64,000 bases of DNA from Perkinsus olseni (taxonomy: Eukaryota; Perkinsozoa; Perkinsida; Perkinsidae), in NCBI GenBank assembly GCA_013115135.1, contig JABANP010000134.1, positions 1 to 64,000 of the forward strand. Direction: 5' to 3'. This document shows, one piece after another, positions 43,536 to 55,357 of this stretch (the stretch's first letter is position 1; each line of letters starts with the position of its first letter). Position numbers and translations under genes: made by a program. The notes below the pieces were generated by a model. It was not told the origin of the DNA. It saw nothing but the letters and a program-made list of their open reading frames with translations, and searched no databases.

Positions 43536-46500
43536 TCAGCTACGGCCGCCTCCCCACCAGCCTCCCAAGCGACTAAGCAACCCCGTGCTAGCAGCCTGCT
43601 TCTGAGGCTTGCGTTCCTCCACCTCCTTCGACAGATCAGGTGGAGTAATGTAATCGAAGGCCATGTCGATCACCAGCGGCTTGCAAGGCATTGGCTGCAG
43701 TGGTGGCGGGAACAACTTAGTGCTCTCAGTAGTGGTCGGGGCCTCAGCAGCACGCCCGCCTTTCTCTGCAACCATCTGCAACAAGCACCTAAAAACATTC
43801 TTTATAGCGGAGCGAAACCACGACGCTGTAACAGACAAAACCTTCGATGTTGATCTAAAGCTAAGATCAACATAGCGATCTTATTATTCCTCGTCGAGTT
43901 CGGATTTCAGCGAGTTATCTCGCAGGCATCCAGTTCCTACTTCAATCGCCATTGAACGGCGGCGGCCGGGAGTAAGTCGGCCCTGAGTCGCAGTATCCCC
44001 CTAGACAGACGGAGTGTCTTGCTCAGGCTTGAGCTGAGTGGCGGAGCGTTGTTCCAGAAGCTGCAGCAACGATACCGCCTCGGGAGACCTTTCCGCCTGA
44101 TGCGTGGGCCAGGGCGAGGAAAAGCAACCTGAAAAACAGAATGACCGCCCCTCACCACCCCACACAACGCCAAGCCAAAGCAGGACTCACCGGATATCTT
44201 TGATAGCCTGCTTCTCAGCAGTCCCCTCCAGTGTCTCCAATAGCATGTCGCACAGCCGTACTCCTTCCTCAGGTTTTACTGACATCCTCGCCTTGGACGT
44301 GCCAATCCAGGAGTTCAACGATCGTAGCCTGAGGAGCGACAACTTCAACAGTCTCTAGCCTTCCCTTTGAAGTATCACTGCTCTTTACCATCATTTTGGT
44401 AGTACCATTCCCATAGTACTACTATCAGCTCCAAAACGCTATAGTTTTCACAGAACTACTAAGCACCCCCTATAATACGGCAATCTGCTTTAGCCTACTA
44501 CCACGGCAGCCAGTCACAGCGAACAGTAACGTCACACGAGTCAAGTCGGGTACCAGCGATAATCGAGGGTCGACACGGTGTCGAGACACCAAATAGAAGA
44601 ACAGTCCTTCTACTTCTCCGAGAACTCACCCACGCCAAAATGCATGCAAGACATCCGACCGATCGACCAGAGGCTGTCCCAGACACTACTTAGCTAGCAG
44701 GCCGTATATCAACAGCAAACTGCGCTCGCCCGAGACATCCTCGCTGACCGTCCTGACCTCAACCTCGTGTGCCGCCCAGTCAATGCCGCCGCTCTCCTCC
44801 GGAGGCTTGACCATCTCCGAGTGAATCTGAACACGCGCTCGATCACGGTTCCCTCCACTTGGTAGAGTGATCACCTTAGACAGGACTTCCTGGCACAAAC
44901 CAGCCACCTCCGAGCATCCATCGATGGCTGCCGAGATATTGTCGTCGGTGGAGTCGAAGTACTCAGCCAGAGTCTGACAACTACCATACCGCCGCGTTCA
45001 CGTCAACCCGCAGCGACACTCACCATCACGTCCCCTCGAGCATCTCCACGGGCCTTCACAGCATCAATCTGCTGCAAGATCGCCACCTGATTCTTGCTCG
45101 CCTGAAGCACGCTCGGTGATAAGCGGTGCATCGAAGGGATGCTCGCTTGAAGGGCTTTCGCTCTCCCATCATCACAAGAGCCGGCGCCAGCAGCAGGTTA
45201 CCTTGGCCCCTTCCTTAGCAGCAGAACTCTCCTTCTTCCGCTCAGCTAAGTGGCTCTCATCGGCATAGTACCTAAAAATCAACAAATCGTCGGAGGACCG
45301 AAGAGGCTCCCGCCAGCCCGAGTTCCTACCGGCACTGACGAAGCTTGGGGGCGATATCCGAGTCCAGCATCTGAGCGTAGTAGGCCTTCTCAAGCTTGAG
45401 CTCCTTCTCGCTGGTGCTTGTAGTGAGAACGGATAGCTTTTGATACAAGTCATTAGCGAGCGTCAGCTTCTCGAGAGCTGCTGGGAACTCTTCCAAGTTA
45501 AACTCGAGAACGCCTAAAAGGCATACAGTGAGCAGCCCACTACGGACACAATCCTAGGGCCGGTTCCCTCACGCCGTACCAGGTGATATACTCAATACTG
45601 GGGCCCCACGGCGTCCTTCTACTTCGGCGGGCAAAAGACACCTCCACCGGCCAAGGCCATCGAACCACCAGCATTACCCGACATGAAGCTCTCATAAGCC
45701 TCGGCCTCCATGACTGTGCGACTATCGCAATGAACTCTGCACATGGCCAGCAGGATCTGCGCGTATCTTACCGCTTTGCGCAGCCTGCCGATTCCGTGAT
45801 ACCTGTACACTGGTGATTGCAAAGCGTCTCAAACGAGCCAACGAACCTCAGAGCTGGCTTGTCCTCAATGAACTGAGCATAAACACCCAGCAGCTCAGCA
45901 GAGTAGGCCCAGGCCCGCTCGGCCGAGACTAACGGGATCTCTAAAACCTGCGACGCTTTGATCCGCGGAATGCGAGATAGTTGCGTGACGGCTACCTTGT
46001 CGAGACTGAAGTCATCCGGAATGGCGCACTTCTTGAATCTGCGGAGGGAACCATTCGGGCATGGGTGGCCTCAAGCTACGAACTTCGGAACCTCTCCAGA
46101 ATGGCACCGGCGATCCGAAGAAACCCTCCATGCGAGAAAAGATTTTATTCCAACATAGCGCTCCTAATATACAGTCCGTAACCAGAAAATACAACATGCA
46201 GAATTGAGGCCACTACACCACATCTACAACTGAGGCCACTATGCCACATGCAAAACTCGGCCACTACGCCACGTGCAGAAGCGAGGCCACTATACCACAT
46301 GTCGACAGGAGCAGCTGGGGTTCTAGGCAGAAATCAGAAACCGGACTCGATGTTTCGATTGCTCGACGGCCGTTCTGACGCCACATAGCATAGCGGCCTC
46401 TCTTTTCACGTTGCATTTCCTTCGTTACAGACTGCGTGATAGTATAAGTTGTGCTGGGCTGCTAGGGATGTATATTTTTAACAATATCCAACTTTTTCGA

Positions 46501-46801
46501 GAGACTGATTGCTAACCCAGATTCGTCAAACAATCGGGCGGCAGACCGCTTCCCTCCTATGGCCGTATGGAGGGCCCCTCTACTACCTCTCCCGGCCATT
46601 AGTGAGTTTAGTGGCCTTCCTGATACGATGCAGTCGTCTCGAACAGTACTGACGGTAGCGATGGTAGTCCTGATGCCTTAGTCCATTCTGCTGTTGCATT
46701 GTCTTGACCTTCACCAATATGTTGAGGGAGAAGGGAGCGTGAGCAGGAACGGACGGGAGCTCCTCTCCAAGAGACGCAGTCGGCTCAGAAGCAGAGGCCA
46801 T
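43536..46801 (-). CDS. SRP68: Signal recognition particle subunit SRP68
   Basis: RNA-binding subunit of the SRP, which targets nascent secretory proteins to the ER. N-terminus MASASEPTASLGEELPS (ATG 46799-46801), then QQQNGLRHQDYHRYRQYCSR, the RNA-binding start of SRP68; AERAWAYSAELLGVYAQF; RLRKAVRYAQILLAMCRVH with EAEAYESFMSGN; LYQKLSVLTTSTSEKELKLE; and AAHEVEVRTVSEDVSGERS (cf. the V-E-W-R-G-R-T-V-P-V region). The C-terminal exon has STKLFPPPLQPMPCKPLVID, the hallmark SRP72-binding tail, ending GGWWGGGRS, stop TGA 43536-43538. Introns split it into at least ten exons; the first is unusually long (about 46180-46580) and holds a 26-bp minisatellite. Divergent neighbour RNR2 starts 340 bp away. 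Confidence 0.9.
43847..43873. other. Perfect inverted repeat inside SRP68
   Basis: ATGTTGATCT and AGATCAACAT, 10-bp arms with a 7-base loop, in the intron before the last or second-last exon of SRP68. Confidence 0.8.
46206..46308. repeat. 26-bp minisatellite in SRP68 first intron
   Basis: Four units of the type GAGGCCACTATGCCACATGC plus AAAACT, starting at 46206, 46232, 46258 and 46283. Confidence 0.9.
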
Positions 46802-47141
46802 CGCAGGAGATTCAAAAAGCTCTGCGATTCAGATATGGCATCCAAGGTCGATCACGGTTTTCTTCCGGAAACGCTGCCCGGACTTTCCGAATCAAAAGAA
46901 ATTCAATTTCTTATCTTAGAGCAGCGTACATACGACAAGGGTAGAGAAGGGACAAGAGCAAGCAACACGCATCCATAAAGCACTTCGAAATCGATCATAA
47001 TGGCGCGCGCGGTCGCGGATCATGCGCAGACATGAAACTGCCAGGCGTGATGTGCCCGTCCCTCCTATCTTAAATGTGGTACACGTGACTTTTCAGCCAG
47101 ATCACTACCTGCTCAGACTAGTTTATCGACCGAATATCGTA
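46802..47141. promoter_or_regulatory. Divergent promoter region SRP68 / RNR2
   Basis: 340 bp separates the two start codons. It contains TGGCGCGCGCGG (47002-47013), a GC core similar to the GCGCGCGCTAA box of the repeat array and to E2F-type sites often found at ribonucleotide reductase genes. Promoter role is inferred from position. Confidence 0.5.
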
Positions 47142-48664
47142 ATGGCCACTTTCAGCGAACAGATGAAGGCTCTTGAGCACAAGGAGGACTTGCTAAAGGA
47201 GAATCCTCATCGTTACGTCATGTTCCCCATCAAGTACCTCGCCATCTGGGAGATGTAAGCTTTACGCCTAGCGTTCACATTGCGGATGGCCTCTGGTTAA
47301 AAGTCTCAATTCAGTTCTATTTGCCGTTTCTTCTCTTACGCTGCTAAGCGCTGCACAAAAGTATCTTTGTCTTTCCCGAGGCTGGTCCTGTCAGGTATAA
47401 GAAGCACGAAGCCTCTTTCTGGACGGCCGAGGAAATTGATTTGAGTCAGGACTTGAGGGATTGGGAGAACTTATCGGAGAACGATCGTCACTTCATCAGC
47501 CATGTAAGATCCGCTTGCTCTACTTCTGGGCTGACTGCTGCTTCGCTAGGTACTGGCCTTCTTCGCTGCTAGTGACGGTATCGTGCTCGAGAACCTGTCG
47601 GCTAAGTTCTCTGGGGAGGTTCAGTGCCCTGAGGCTCGTGCTTTCTACGGTTTCCAAATAGCGATGGAAAATATCCACTCGGAGACGTGCGATAGTTTCG
47701 GCCGAGTGTCTCTTCGATGACCGTTGTCTTGTAGGTATTCCTTGTTAATTGACAATTATATTAAAGACCCCGAGGAGAAAGATAAGATCTTTCGCGCTAT
47801 GGAGACCGTCCCCAGTGTCCAAAAGAAGGCCGAGTGGGCTCTCTCATGGATCAACGACGACAACTGCTTCTCCGAGAGACTGGTAGGTTGTGAGATTCCG
47901 ACCGGTCCTGTGTCATTTTCTGCTGTAGATTGCCTTCGCATGCGTGGAGGGAATTCTCTTCTCCGGCTCGTTTTGCGCTATCTACTGGCTGAAGAAGCGC
48001 GGGTTGATGCCGGGGCTGACGTTTTCCAATGAGCTCATCTCCCGTGACGAAGGTATGCGTCTTGTCTCCTCGTGTCATCACCAACTGTCATCTCGGTCAG
48101 GTTTGCATGCGGACTTTGCTTGCCTGCTGTATAATATGCTAACGTATACGCGTCTGCCCGACGAGCGAGTCCACGAGATTGTCAGAGTAGGTTGCTCGCT
48201 AGCCGCGGCGATGTTGAGTCTTTTTCCTCTCAGGGTGCCGTTGATGTTGAGAGAGTTTTCATCTCTGAGTCATTGCCGGTATCTTTGATTGGTATGAACA
48301 GCCAGCTCATGTGCCGCTATATCGAGTTCGTCGCCGATCGTCTCCTTGTGGTAAGTGCCCCTCCCTGCCTGGCGTCTATATGCTCTTGTCAGTCCCTCGG
48401 ACACCCCAAGTTGTACAACGCCACGAATCCTTTCGATTGGATGAAGATGATCTCACTTCAAGGGAAGACCAACTTCTTCGAGAAGAGAGTTGGTAAGACG
48501 CTTACCCTCCGTAATGGTCGGCCATCACGCTCTGCTACGCTTCAGGTGAATACCAAAAGGGAGGTGTCATGGCCGGGACAGCAGCACACAAGAACGGTAC
48601 CATGGATCCTGATGAGAGGCGGAGGAGCATCGGCGCGGACTTCGCCTTGGATGAGGACTTCTAA
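47142..48664 (+). CDS. RNR2: Ribonucleotide reductase small subunit (R2)
   Basis: Class I R2 with the di-iron/tyrosyl radical site, making deoxyribonucleotides with R1. Nine exons join in frame: [86 protein letters not shown] with ET|YSLLID (iron ligands E, ENIHSE), [20 protein letters not shown] with [36 protein letters not shown] (EGxHxDF ligands), [48 protein letters not shown], and a tail ending [10 protein letters not shown], the R1-binding end. The radical Tyr lies in the AFYGFQ-IHSETY region. Start ATG 47142, stop TAA 48662-48664. Introns are 40-60 bp except the first (about 138 bp). No frame breaks. Confidence 0.96.
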
Positions 48665-49065
48665 AACCACTCTGTCAATGAAGCTTTGTTATTGCCGACA
48701 CAACACCGTTATGCGTACGTTGATGATAATACCAGCGTTCACAGTGGCTGGTCATTAATGGCTCATACCACCTTTCCCGCAAATTAGCGTTGATAGTTGC
48801 TCTGCCGTCTGCAGTATTATTATTTGAGATGTGGGACTGCGTCGTCCAACCCGTACCAAAGTAACGGGTCAATGGTCGTCCATGCATGATTTTATAATGA
48901 GCCCGTGGGGGTTTCGGATTTGTTGAAGAGGTATATTGAACGGCTTGAAAGTTTAGTGTTGCGTTGGAAGTGGGAGAGCTAGAGCGTATCTTTTAACCTC
49001 ATCCGTGAGATGCATGGGTCGACCTCGGGAGTATCTTTCAGTTTCATTTACTTCCACATCCAGTA
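48665..49065. other. Gap between RNR2 and TRAP1
   Basis: About 400 bp of unique sequence with the TRAP1 5' region at its right end; no gene seen. Confidence 0.6.
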
Positions 49066-51924
49066 ATGTTGTCAAAGTTGTCCAACACGGGGCTGCAGAT
49101 GAGCCACAGGTCCATAGTGACTCTGGCCAATGTAGCGTCGTCGAGTGCCAGGCGTTCGACACCTCCTCCTGGCACCAGGCGGATACTCAGGTAGGGCCCT
49201 CTTGTGCCACTGACCAGAGGTGGTTGGAGTAGTTCTCTCAGGCCCTGGGTTTCCTCAACGCTCCTATGACAGCATTCAGCGCCGCATTCAGCAGCGATGC
49301 CACTGCTGCTGGTTCTACTCATGAATTCAAGACGGAGACTCGCAAGCTGTTGGATATTGTTGCTAAGTCCTTGTACACTGACAAGGAGGTCTTCATTCGA
49401 GAGTTGGTCTCCAACGCCTCTGATGCATGCGAGAAGCTGCGGTTCCTCCAGACCGCTGGTAAGGTTAAGTCTCTGGCGGACCCTGAGACTCCCATTGAGA
49501 TCAGCATCACCATCGACCCGAAGCACAGAGAATTCATCATAGAGGACTCCGGCATCGGTATGACCAAGAACGAGCTTATCGAGAATCTTGGCACGATCGC
49601 CAGGTCCGGTTCCAAAGAATTTATAACATCAGACAAGGTCAACGCCTCGGGAGACACTGCCAACCAGATCATCGGTCAGTTCGGTGTGGGCTTCTATTCT
49701 AGTTTTGTGGTGGCCGACAAGGTGGAGGTGTTCTCTCGCTCGGCCGATGCAGCTGAGGACGGTGAAGGCCACGTTTGGGAGTCCGATGGCCAGGGCAGTT
49801 TCACCATCAAACCAGTGAAGGGCCTTCCTCGTGGTACCAAGATTGTGCTGCACTTGAAGGAAGACGCCGCCGACTTCTGCAAGCCAGAGACCGTCAAGAA
49901 GGCTGCTGCCAAGTTCAGTAACTTCGTGGACTTCCCCATTAGGATGGCTGATGGCGAGAAGGGTGACAAGGTTAAGATCAACAAGAATGACGCTCTTTGG
50001 ACGAGGACCAGTGCTACTGAGGAGGAGCACACTAACTTCTATCGTTTCCTCTCTGGGTCGTCCTATGGTGAGCCCATGTACTCTCTGATGTACCACACGG
50101 ACGCTCCCCTCGCTATCAAGTCTGTCTTCTACATCCCGGAAGAGGCTCCCTAACCGCTGGTTCCAGCAGGACGCTGATGTACAGGTAATTATGGGGTTAA
50201 AGGAGATGTTGCGGTATGTAAGATCTCGTTACAACTATTGAGTGACTTGCTTAATAACTGTATCTCACTCAGTTCTTCAATAGACAATGTTTCGATTATT
50301 CGTGACTGTACCTCGGTTAGTGGATTTGAAGTGATTGATGCTGATTGTTGTACTACATTCATCGTGACCACTCACTAATGTAGAACACCGTTCTCATCGA
50401 TAGTGCCGAGATTGGAGTGTCTGCAATCTTGGCAATGTCTACAAATGTTAGTTTGCAATTTATACACTGGGTCGATTGACGTATTTGCTAACGCGATCTC
50501 GATATTGTGCTTCCTCAGGTGTCACTGTACTGTCGCCGTGTGTTGATCAAGAAGCATGCTAATGAGATCATCCCTGCCTGGCTCCACTGGGTCCGAGGAG
50601 TAGTCGACTGTGAGGACATGCCCTTGAATATCTCTAGAGAGAACATGCAAGACACGGCTTTAATGAGGAAGCTCAGCACGGCTGTTGTCAGGAGGATTTT
50701 GAGGTAGTCATCCCGAGCCGACCGTAGACGTGACGAAAGATTTCGCGCTGTGTTTGTTGTATGAGCCCAAGGCTGAGCTCCGTGTGCGCGGGTCTGGCAT
50801 GAGACGTTCGGTAGCAGCTCGCTAGGGTCGTGTGGTGGAGTCGCGGACGGTTAGCTTGGTTGCGTGAATCAGGTTCCTAGCGGACCAAGCTCGTCGTGAT
50901 GCCGACAAGTACAATGCCTTCTGGAGGAAGTATGGCTTCTACTTCAAGGCAGGCCTACTCGAGGACCAGCAGAACAACAACGGCAACCACAAGGACCTCA
51001 TCCTCAAGCTGCTGAGGTTCGAGTCCAGCAACGGTGGCTCCGGCGAGCTCCTGAGCCTCCAGGACTACCTTGACTCGATGACTGATGAGCAGAACAACAT
51101 CTACTATATCCAGTCCAAGGACCGCAAGACAGCTCTTGCTTCGCCTTACATGGAGGCCTTCGAGAACAAGGGTGTCAACGTCTTGCTGTTGACTGAGGAC
51201 ATCGACGCCTTTGTCGTGAGCTATATAGAGAACTTCAAGGGCAAGCGTTTGGTGTCGGTAGACAGCGAAGAGGAGATTGAGAAGGAAATATTGAAGAGCG
51301 ATGACGGCGATGATGCAAAGAAGGAGATGCCCGAGGCTAGCCGCGATGACCTCGAGTCCTTCGTGAAGGAGGTCTTGGGCGAGCGGGTGAACGGCGTGAA
51401 GTTCAGCGATCGTCTCGTCAACTCTCCGGCCGTGGTCACTTCTGCGATCTCTCCCCAAATGAGGAGGATGATGAAGCAGATGATGGCCCAGTCTGGTCAG
51501 GGTGATCAGAACGACGCCCTTCAGGTAGTAGCACGCCACTTGCTGCGAGACTTGGTCGTCTACGAGTGTGAAGAGGGTTATGATTGTTCGTCTTCTTAGG
51601 CCATCCCTATGACCCTCGAGCTCAACCCCGACCATCCTACTGTACGCAAGCTGGGAGACCTGGCTGCGTCGAAGGAAGCTCGCACGGAGGACATAGCCAA
51701 GGTTGCCGTGACTCAGCTATTCGATAACGCTTGCATCGCAGCTGGTATGGTTGATGACCCCGCGCACCATCCTCGATCGCCTCCAGAAGATGCTGGACGT
51801 CTGCGTGGAGCAAGCGGTCTCTGCTGCGGACCTCACCAGTGCTGCGCCCGCCAGTGAGGCTACCAAGGCCGCCACCGAGGCCACTAAGGAGGAGGAGCCC
51901 ATCGAGCTGAAGAAGATGGAGTAG
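49066..51924 (+). CDS. TRAP1: Mitochondrial-type HSP90 chaperone, TRAP1-like (two frame breaks)
   Basis: ATPase chaperone. Exon 1 from ATG 49066 ([20 protein letters not shown]...SSSARRS) looks like a mitochondrial import signal. Then the GHKL ATPase: [74 protein letters not shown]. Middle domain: [63 protein letters not shown]-domain: [15 protein letters not shown] and a tail ending [10 protein letters not shown], stop TAG 51922-51924. TRAP1 affinity rests on [14 protein letters not shown] and lack of an ER or MEEVD tail. Frame breaks: CCC TAA at 50148-50153 (next codons N-R-W-F-Q-Q read in +1) and CCCC at 51758-51761 ([11 protein letters not shown] in +1). The exon 1-2 join is also out of phase. 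Introns near 49191-49241, 50186-50517, 50703-50870 and 51525-51599. Confidence 0.92.
50186..50517 (+). other. Unusually long TRAP1 intron
   Basis: 332 bp between DADVQ and VSLYCRR, GTAATT...CTTCCTCAG, several times longer than neighbouring introns and more AT-rich. Minus strand has a 60-codon open stretch (50189-50371) without recognised homology. An insertion inside an ordinary intron is likely. Confidence 0.6.
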
Positions 51925-52195
51925 ACGGAGTAGGGGAATTCGAATCTGTATCGTTACGTATTGTTGGTGTCGCGTAGTAGAATTGTTGTTTCCGCTGATC
52001 TAGCACGGCCTGCTGGGCTTCCGTCGGGGGGCCACCTTCACTGCGGTGGACGTTTCCTTGAGTGCTGCCCCTCGTCACTGTGTCAATTACATACCCGAGT
52101 TTCCCCTACCATTACACTTGGGATCGAGTTAAGTAAAGAGTTGTTGAGAATGTGGTACTAGCCGAGGCTGGCTCATGTAGTACCTTTGGCCCTCA

Positions 52196-53677
52196 ATGTG
52201 GCGCACAAGGAAGGGATTTGCCGTGAGTATCATCTCGGCTATCATCTGGCCGCTTCGCTCGGTCCCCCTGAGCAGTGGCTCCCATCCTCGAGCTCTGGCC
52301 TCTTAGTTTTGTGGTCCTGGTACCGGTGATAATCGCCCACCAACGCGGTGCTCCTCTATGGGCGACCACACTTTCGTTCGCTCTGGCATCAGCTGGTTAC
52401 GCGTGGACCATCGCAGTCCCTCTGATAGTCGGGCGTAGCTCTAGGCGCACCGATCGGCCTCATGTGGAGTTGCTTCTTCAGAGCATCTGAAGAGGACCCC
52501 CTTTTCCCTATTGTGGTCGGTTCCTTCTGGGCCTGCGTCGAGTACATGGTCATCACAATCGCCGGGACCATGCCGAACGTGGCCACCCCTCTCTATGTGG
52601 TACCACTCCTTCTTCAACCAATCTCCGTGGTGGGCTGCCACGGCCTCAACTTCGCTATCGGTGCCTTCAATGGTTGCGTTGCTCAAGCGTTGTCCACGAC
52701 TTCCACACAGCGACGGAAACAGGTCCTGAGGAGGCTGCTCGTCGGCACTTGTCTCTGGGCGGGACTTAGTGTAGTACAGTACTCGACTGCCGATAGCGGA
52801 ACCGGCGGTCGCAGAGCCACGGTCGCGGCCGTTGCCCCTGGGGGGCTGTTGCCATCGGCAGTTCTGACCTGTAAAGAACGGGACCAGAAGCCACTTCGGA
52901 GAGGCCCTTCCCTGCACGGCATCATTGAAGGAGCAGATCGCAGCGACACGTCGCGTGGTGAACGACACCGAGGCGAAGGTGGTGGTATGGAGCGAGGCAT
53001 GGGTGGGTGCCTATGACAACCAAACGCAGCTTGAGAAGGCCGTAGACGAGACCTTCGCTCCGTTGGCTAAGGAAATGGGAATCCTCTTGACCATCGGCAT
53101 GCACACGAAGGACAGGTCCAATTTAGCGGTGACCATTAGCCCTGAGGGCGAGGTCTTGGGCTACTACGGCAAGATGAATCCAGTGAAGCTGCTTGGCGAA
53201 CAAAGCCCCAAGCAGTACGGGTACAGGGACTTCAGCGTTCAAGGAGACTGGCTCGGGTACCATGCCTCCAGTGTCCGAGTCGGGCCCCTCATCTGCTACG
53301 ATATGGACTTTCCCGAGTCCGCCGCCACGCTGGGCCGGCAAGGGGTTGAGATGATCCTCAGTCCTTCTTCTGACTGGTCCGCGATGAGGAACCACATCGC
53401 GGCCTACGTTTTCAGGGCGATAGAAAATCGCATGCCAATCGTCAAGGCTGACACCGGCTGGGACTCAGCCATCATCGATGCCAGAGGGAATGTAGTCGCC
53501 TCCTACATGAGCCGGGAGTCAGTCCGTCATGCTGTGGTGGGCACCGTGGGCTTGGGCTCCGGGGAACCAACCATGGCTGCCCTCTATGGTAGCCTAATAC
53601 CTGTGGTTTGCTTTCTATTTCTGGTATCATGGAAGTTTTCAAAGAGTCGAAGCCGCAGTCACGTCAAGCTGTCATGA
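52196..53677 (+). CDS. Membrane CN-hydrolase, Lnt-like, copy 1 (frame breaks)
   Basis: Nitrilase-superfamily protein with hydrophobic N-terminal helices, the layout of apolipoprotein N-acyltransferase. N-part: ILELWPLSFVVLVPVIIAH, GSFWACVEYMVITIAGTMPN, YVVPLLLQPISVVGCHGLNF. Catalytic part (52900-53560): Glu in KVVVWSEAWVG, Lys in VLGYYGKMNPVKLLGE, Cys in VRVGPLICYDMDFPESA, then IVKADTGWDSAIIDARGNVV; C-terminal helix LIPVVCFLFLVSWKF, stop at 53677. Frame must shift by one at GGGC (52431-52434) and at AAA (52873-52875) to match copy 2; the 5' exon (ATG 52196, intron to about 52273) is out of phase by one too. Substrate unknown; lipoprotein acylation would be inference from layout. Confidence 0.75.
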
Positions 53678-53748
53678 GTCGAGCGGGCAACTATCGTTTT
53701 TTGGAGTGATTATCTAATTTTCATACCAACAGCGATCGCCTTGCGTGA

Positions 53749-55357
53749 ATGGTTACCACGATGTGGACCAGCCTTCCCTCAGTTGTTTACTTATTAGTGC
53801 TGATGGTCCTGTCTCTGACGGCCTCCAACTCCAACGCCCCAACCTTGTTTCTCTTATGCTTGAGCTCCATCGTGCTCTTCAATATCAGAACGGTTCACAT
53901 CGGTCTGCCGTATCTTCTGGAGCTCTGGCCAGTCTCACTGTTCTGTCTGTCGCCCTTGTTGGCTGCCCAGAGGCTCAGCAACTCTATATGGCCACCGGTC
54001 ATGACGTTCTTCTTCGCCCTCGGCATCACATTCTGGAACATGGGACTCGACATTGGTCTGGGCCTGCTGATCGGCCTGGGTTGGGGCATATCCTGGTGGC
54101 TGGCCGGCCTCTTCGAGAGCCTAGCGTTCAAGTCCGACTCAGGCTACTATTCTCTCCATGTCGCGGCCATGTGGGTGTCGCTGATGTACGCAACGGCGCG
54201 TTTCCTTGGTACCATGGAGTCCCTATCGACCCCCTTCCACGGGTCACCGGTCCTGATACAGCCAATCGCCCTGTTCGGTTTCTATAGCCTGGAATTTGCC
54301 GTGATGTGCAGCAACGCGGCCCTGGCGCAGGCCCTCACTTCCCTCAACCCTCGGCACGTGCTGAACCTGTGGCAACTGGGCGTCCTGGGATGGACTCTGT
54401 TCAGTGTGTTGCTGTACTACACGTCTATGATCCCTGGGCAGGCCACTGTCACCGTAGCGGCTGTCTCTCCTGGCGGTTACCTGCCAAGTCCACTCTGTGA
54501 ACATGGCTACCTGCTCCACTATGGCGAGAGGGTATCGTGTGCCGCTAGCGTTGATGAGCAGTTGGCCAGGACCCGCACGGCTGTGGAGGAGTACGGCGCA
54601 AAGATTGTGGTCTGGCCTGAAGCCTGGCTCGGGCTCTTCGAGAACATGAGTGCTGCGACAGGCTTCGTTGAACGAGAGCTCGGCCCGCTAGCCAAGGAGT
54701 TACATATTTCTATGACCGTCGGGGCGGAGACGGAAACCTGGGGCAATTTAGCCTTGACGATAGGCCCTAACGGGGTGATCCAAAACGTCTACGGAAAGCA
54801 ACACCCAATCCGCATCAGCGGCGAGAAGAGCAAGCTCGTATTTGGCTACCCGACCATCCCGCTGAACCCGGCGCTAGTGGACCAGCATGTCGATGGTCTT
54901 CCAGCTCCCCCCAGGCGGTTACGGTCGTGTCGGGTCACTAATCTGCTATGATATGGACTTTCCGAGTGCGGCTCGGGAACTCGTCTCCGAGGGCTCTACT
55001 CTCATCCTTAACCCCTCGCAAGACTGGGCGGCCGTACGCAGCCACTTTGCCACTGCCGTCTTCCGCGCAGTCGAGAACAGGGTTGCCATAGTGAAGGCTG
55101 ACGTCGGTTGGGACTCGGCAATTATAGACCCCCTCGGCAACAAGGTTGTTGGTTTCGAGCGAGATAAATGCACCGAGGAGGTTATCGTCGGTACTGTCTC
55201 TCTAGGGACCGGTACCACTCTGGCGGTATACTTGGGAGATCTGGTTGCGGTATCTTGCCTTATGTTCGTAGCGCTCGCCCTGGTTCAAGCCACTGGACAA
55301 AGAGTGACTAGAAGACGTCATGGCGAGCTGGATCATCCCTTTCTATCATCTGTGTGA
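53749..55357 (+). CDS. Membrane CN-hydrolase, Lnt-like, copy 2 (one frame break)
   Basis: Tandem paralogue of the preceding gene, 72 bp downstream. ATG 53749, MVTTMWTSLPSVVYLLVLMV then several hydrophobic helices (LLELWPVSLFCLSPLLAAQR, GLGLLIGLGWGISWWLAGL, PVLIQPIALFGFYSLEFAVM). Catalytic triad: Glu in AKIVVWPEAWLG, Lys in VIQNVYGKQHPIRISGE, Cys in GSLICYDMDFPSAAREL, then VAIVKADVGWDSAIIDPLGN. C-terminal helix VAVSCLMFVALALV. The frame shifts by one at a C6 run (54907-54912): with five C the reading PPGGYGRVGSLICYD is continuous. About 530 residues, apparently without introns, in contrast to most genes here. Stop at 55355-55357. Confidence 0.82.

Noticed and set aside
49044..50096. Long minus-strand ORFs opposite TRAP1
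   Set aside because: Shadows of a strongly conserved plus-strand chaperone with biased codons.
50955..51635. 226-codon minus-strand ORF
   Set aside because: Antisense of the TRAP1 C-terminal exons; His/Leu/Val-rich artefact of codon bias.
49066..51924. Obligatory CCC frameshift code as in Perkinsus mitochondria
   Set aside because: Several in-frame CCC codons in the same gene (for example in TPIEIS, FPIRMA, DAPLAIK) read normally, and this is a nuclear, intron-containing gene.
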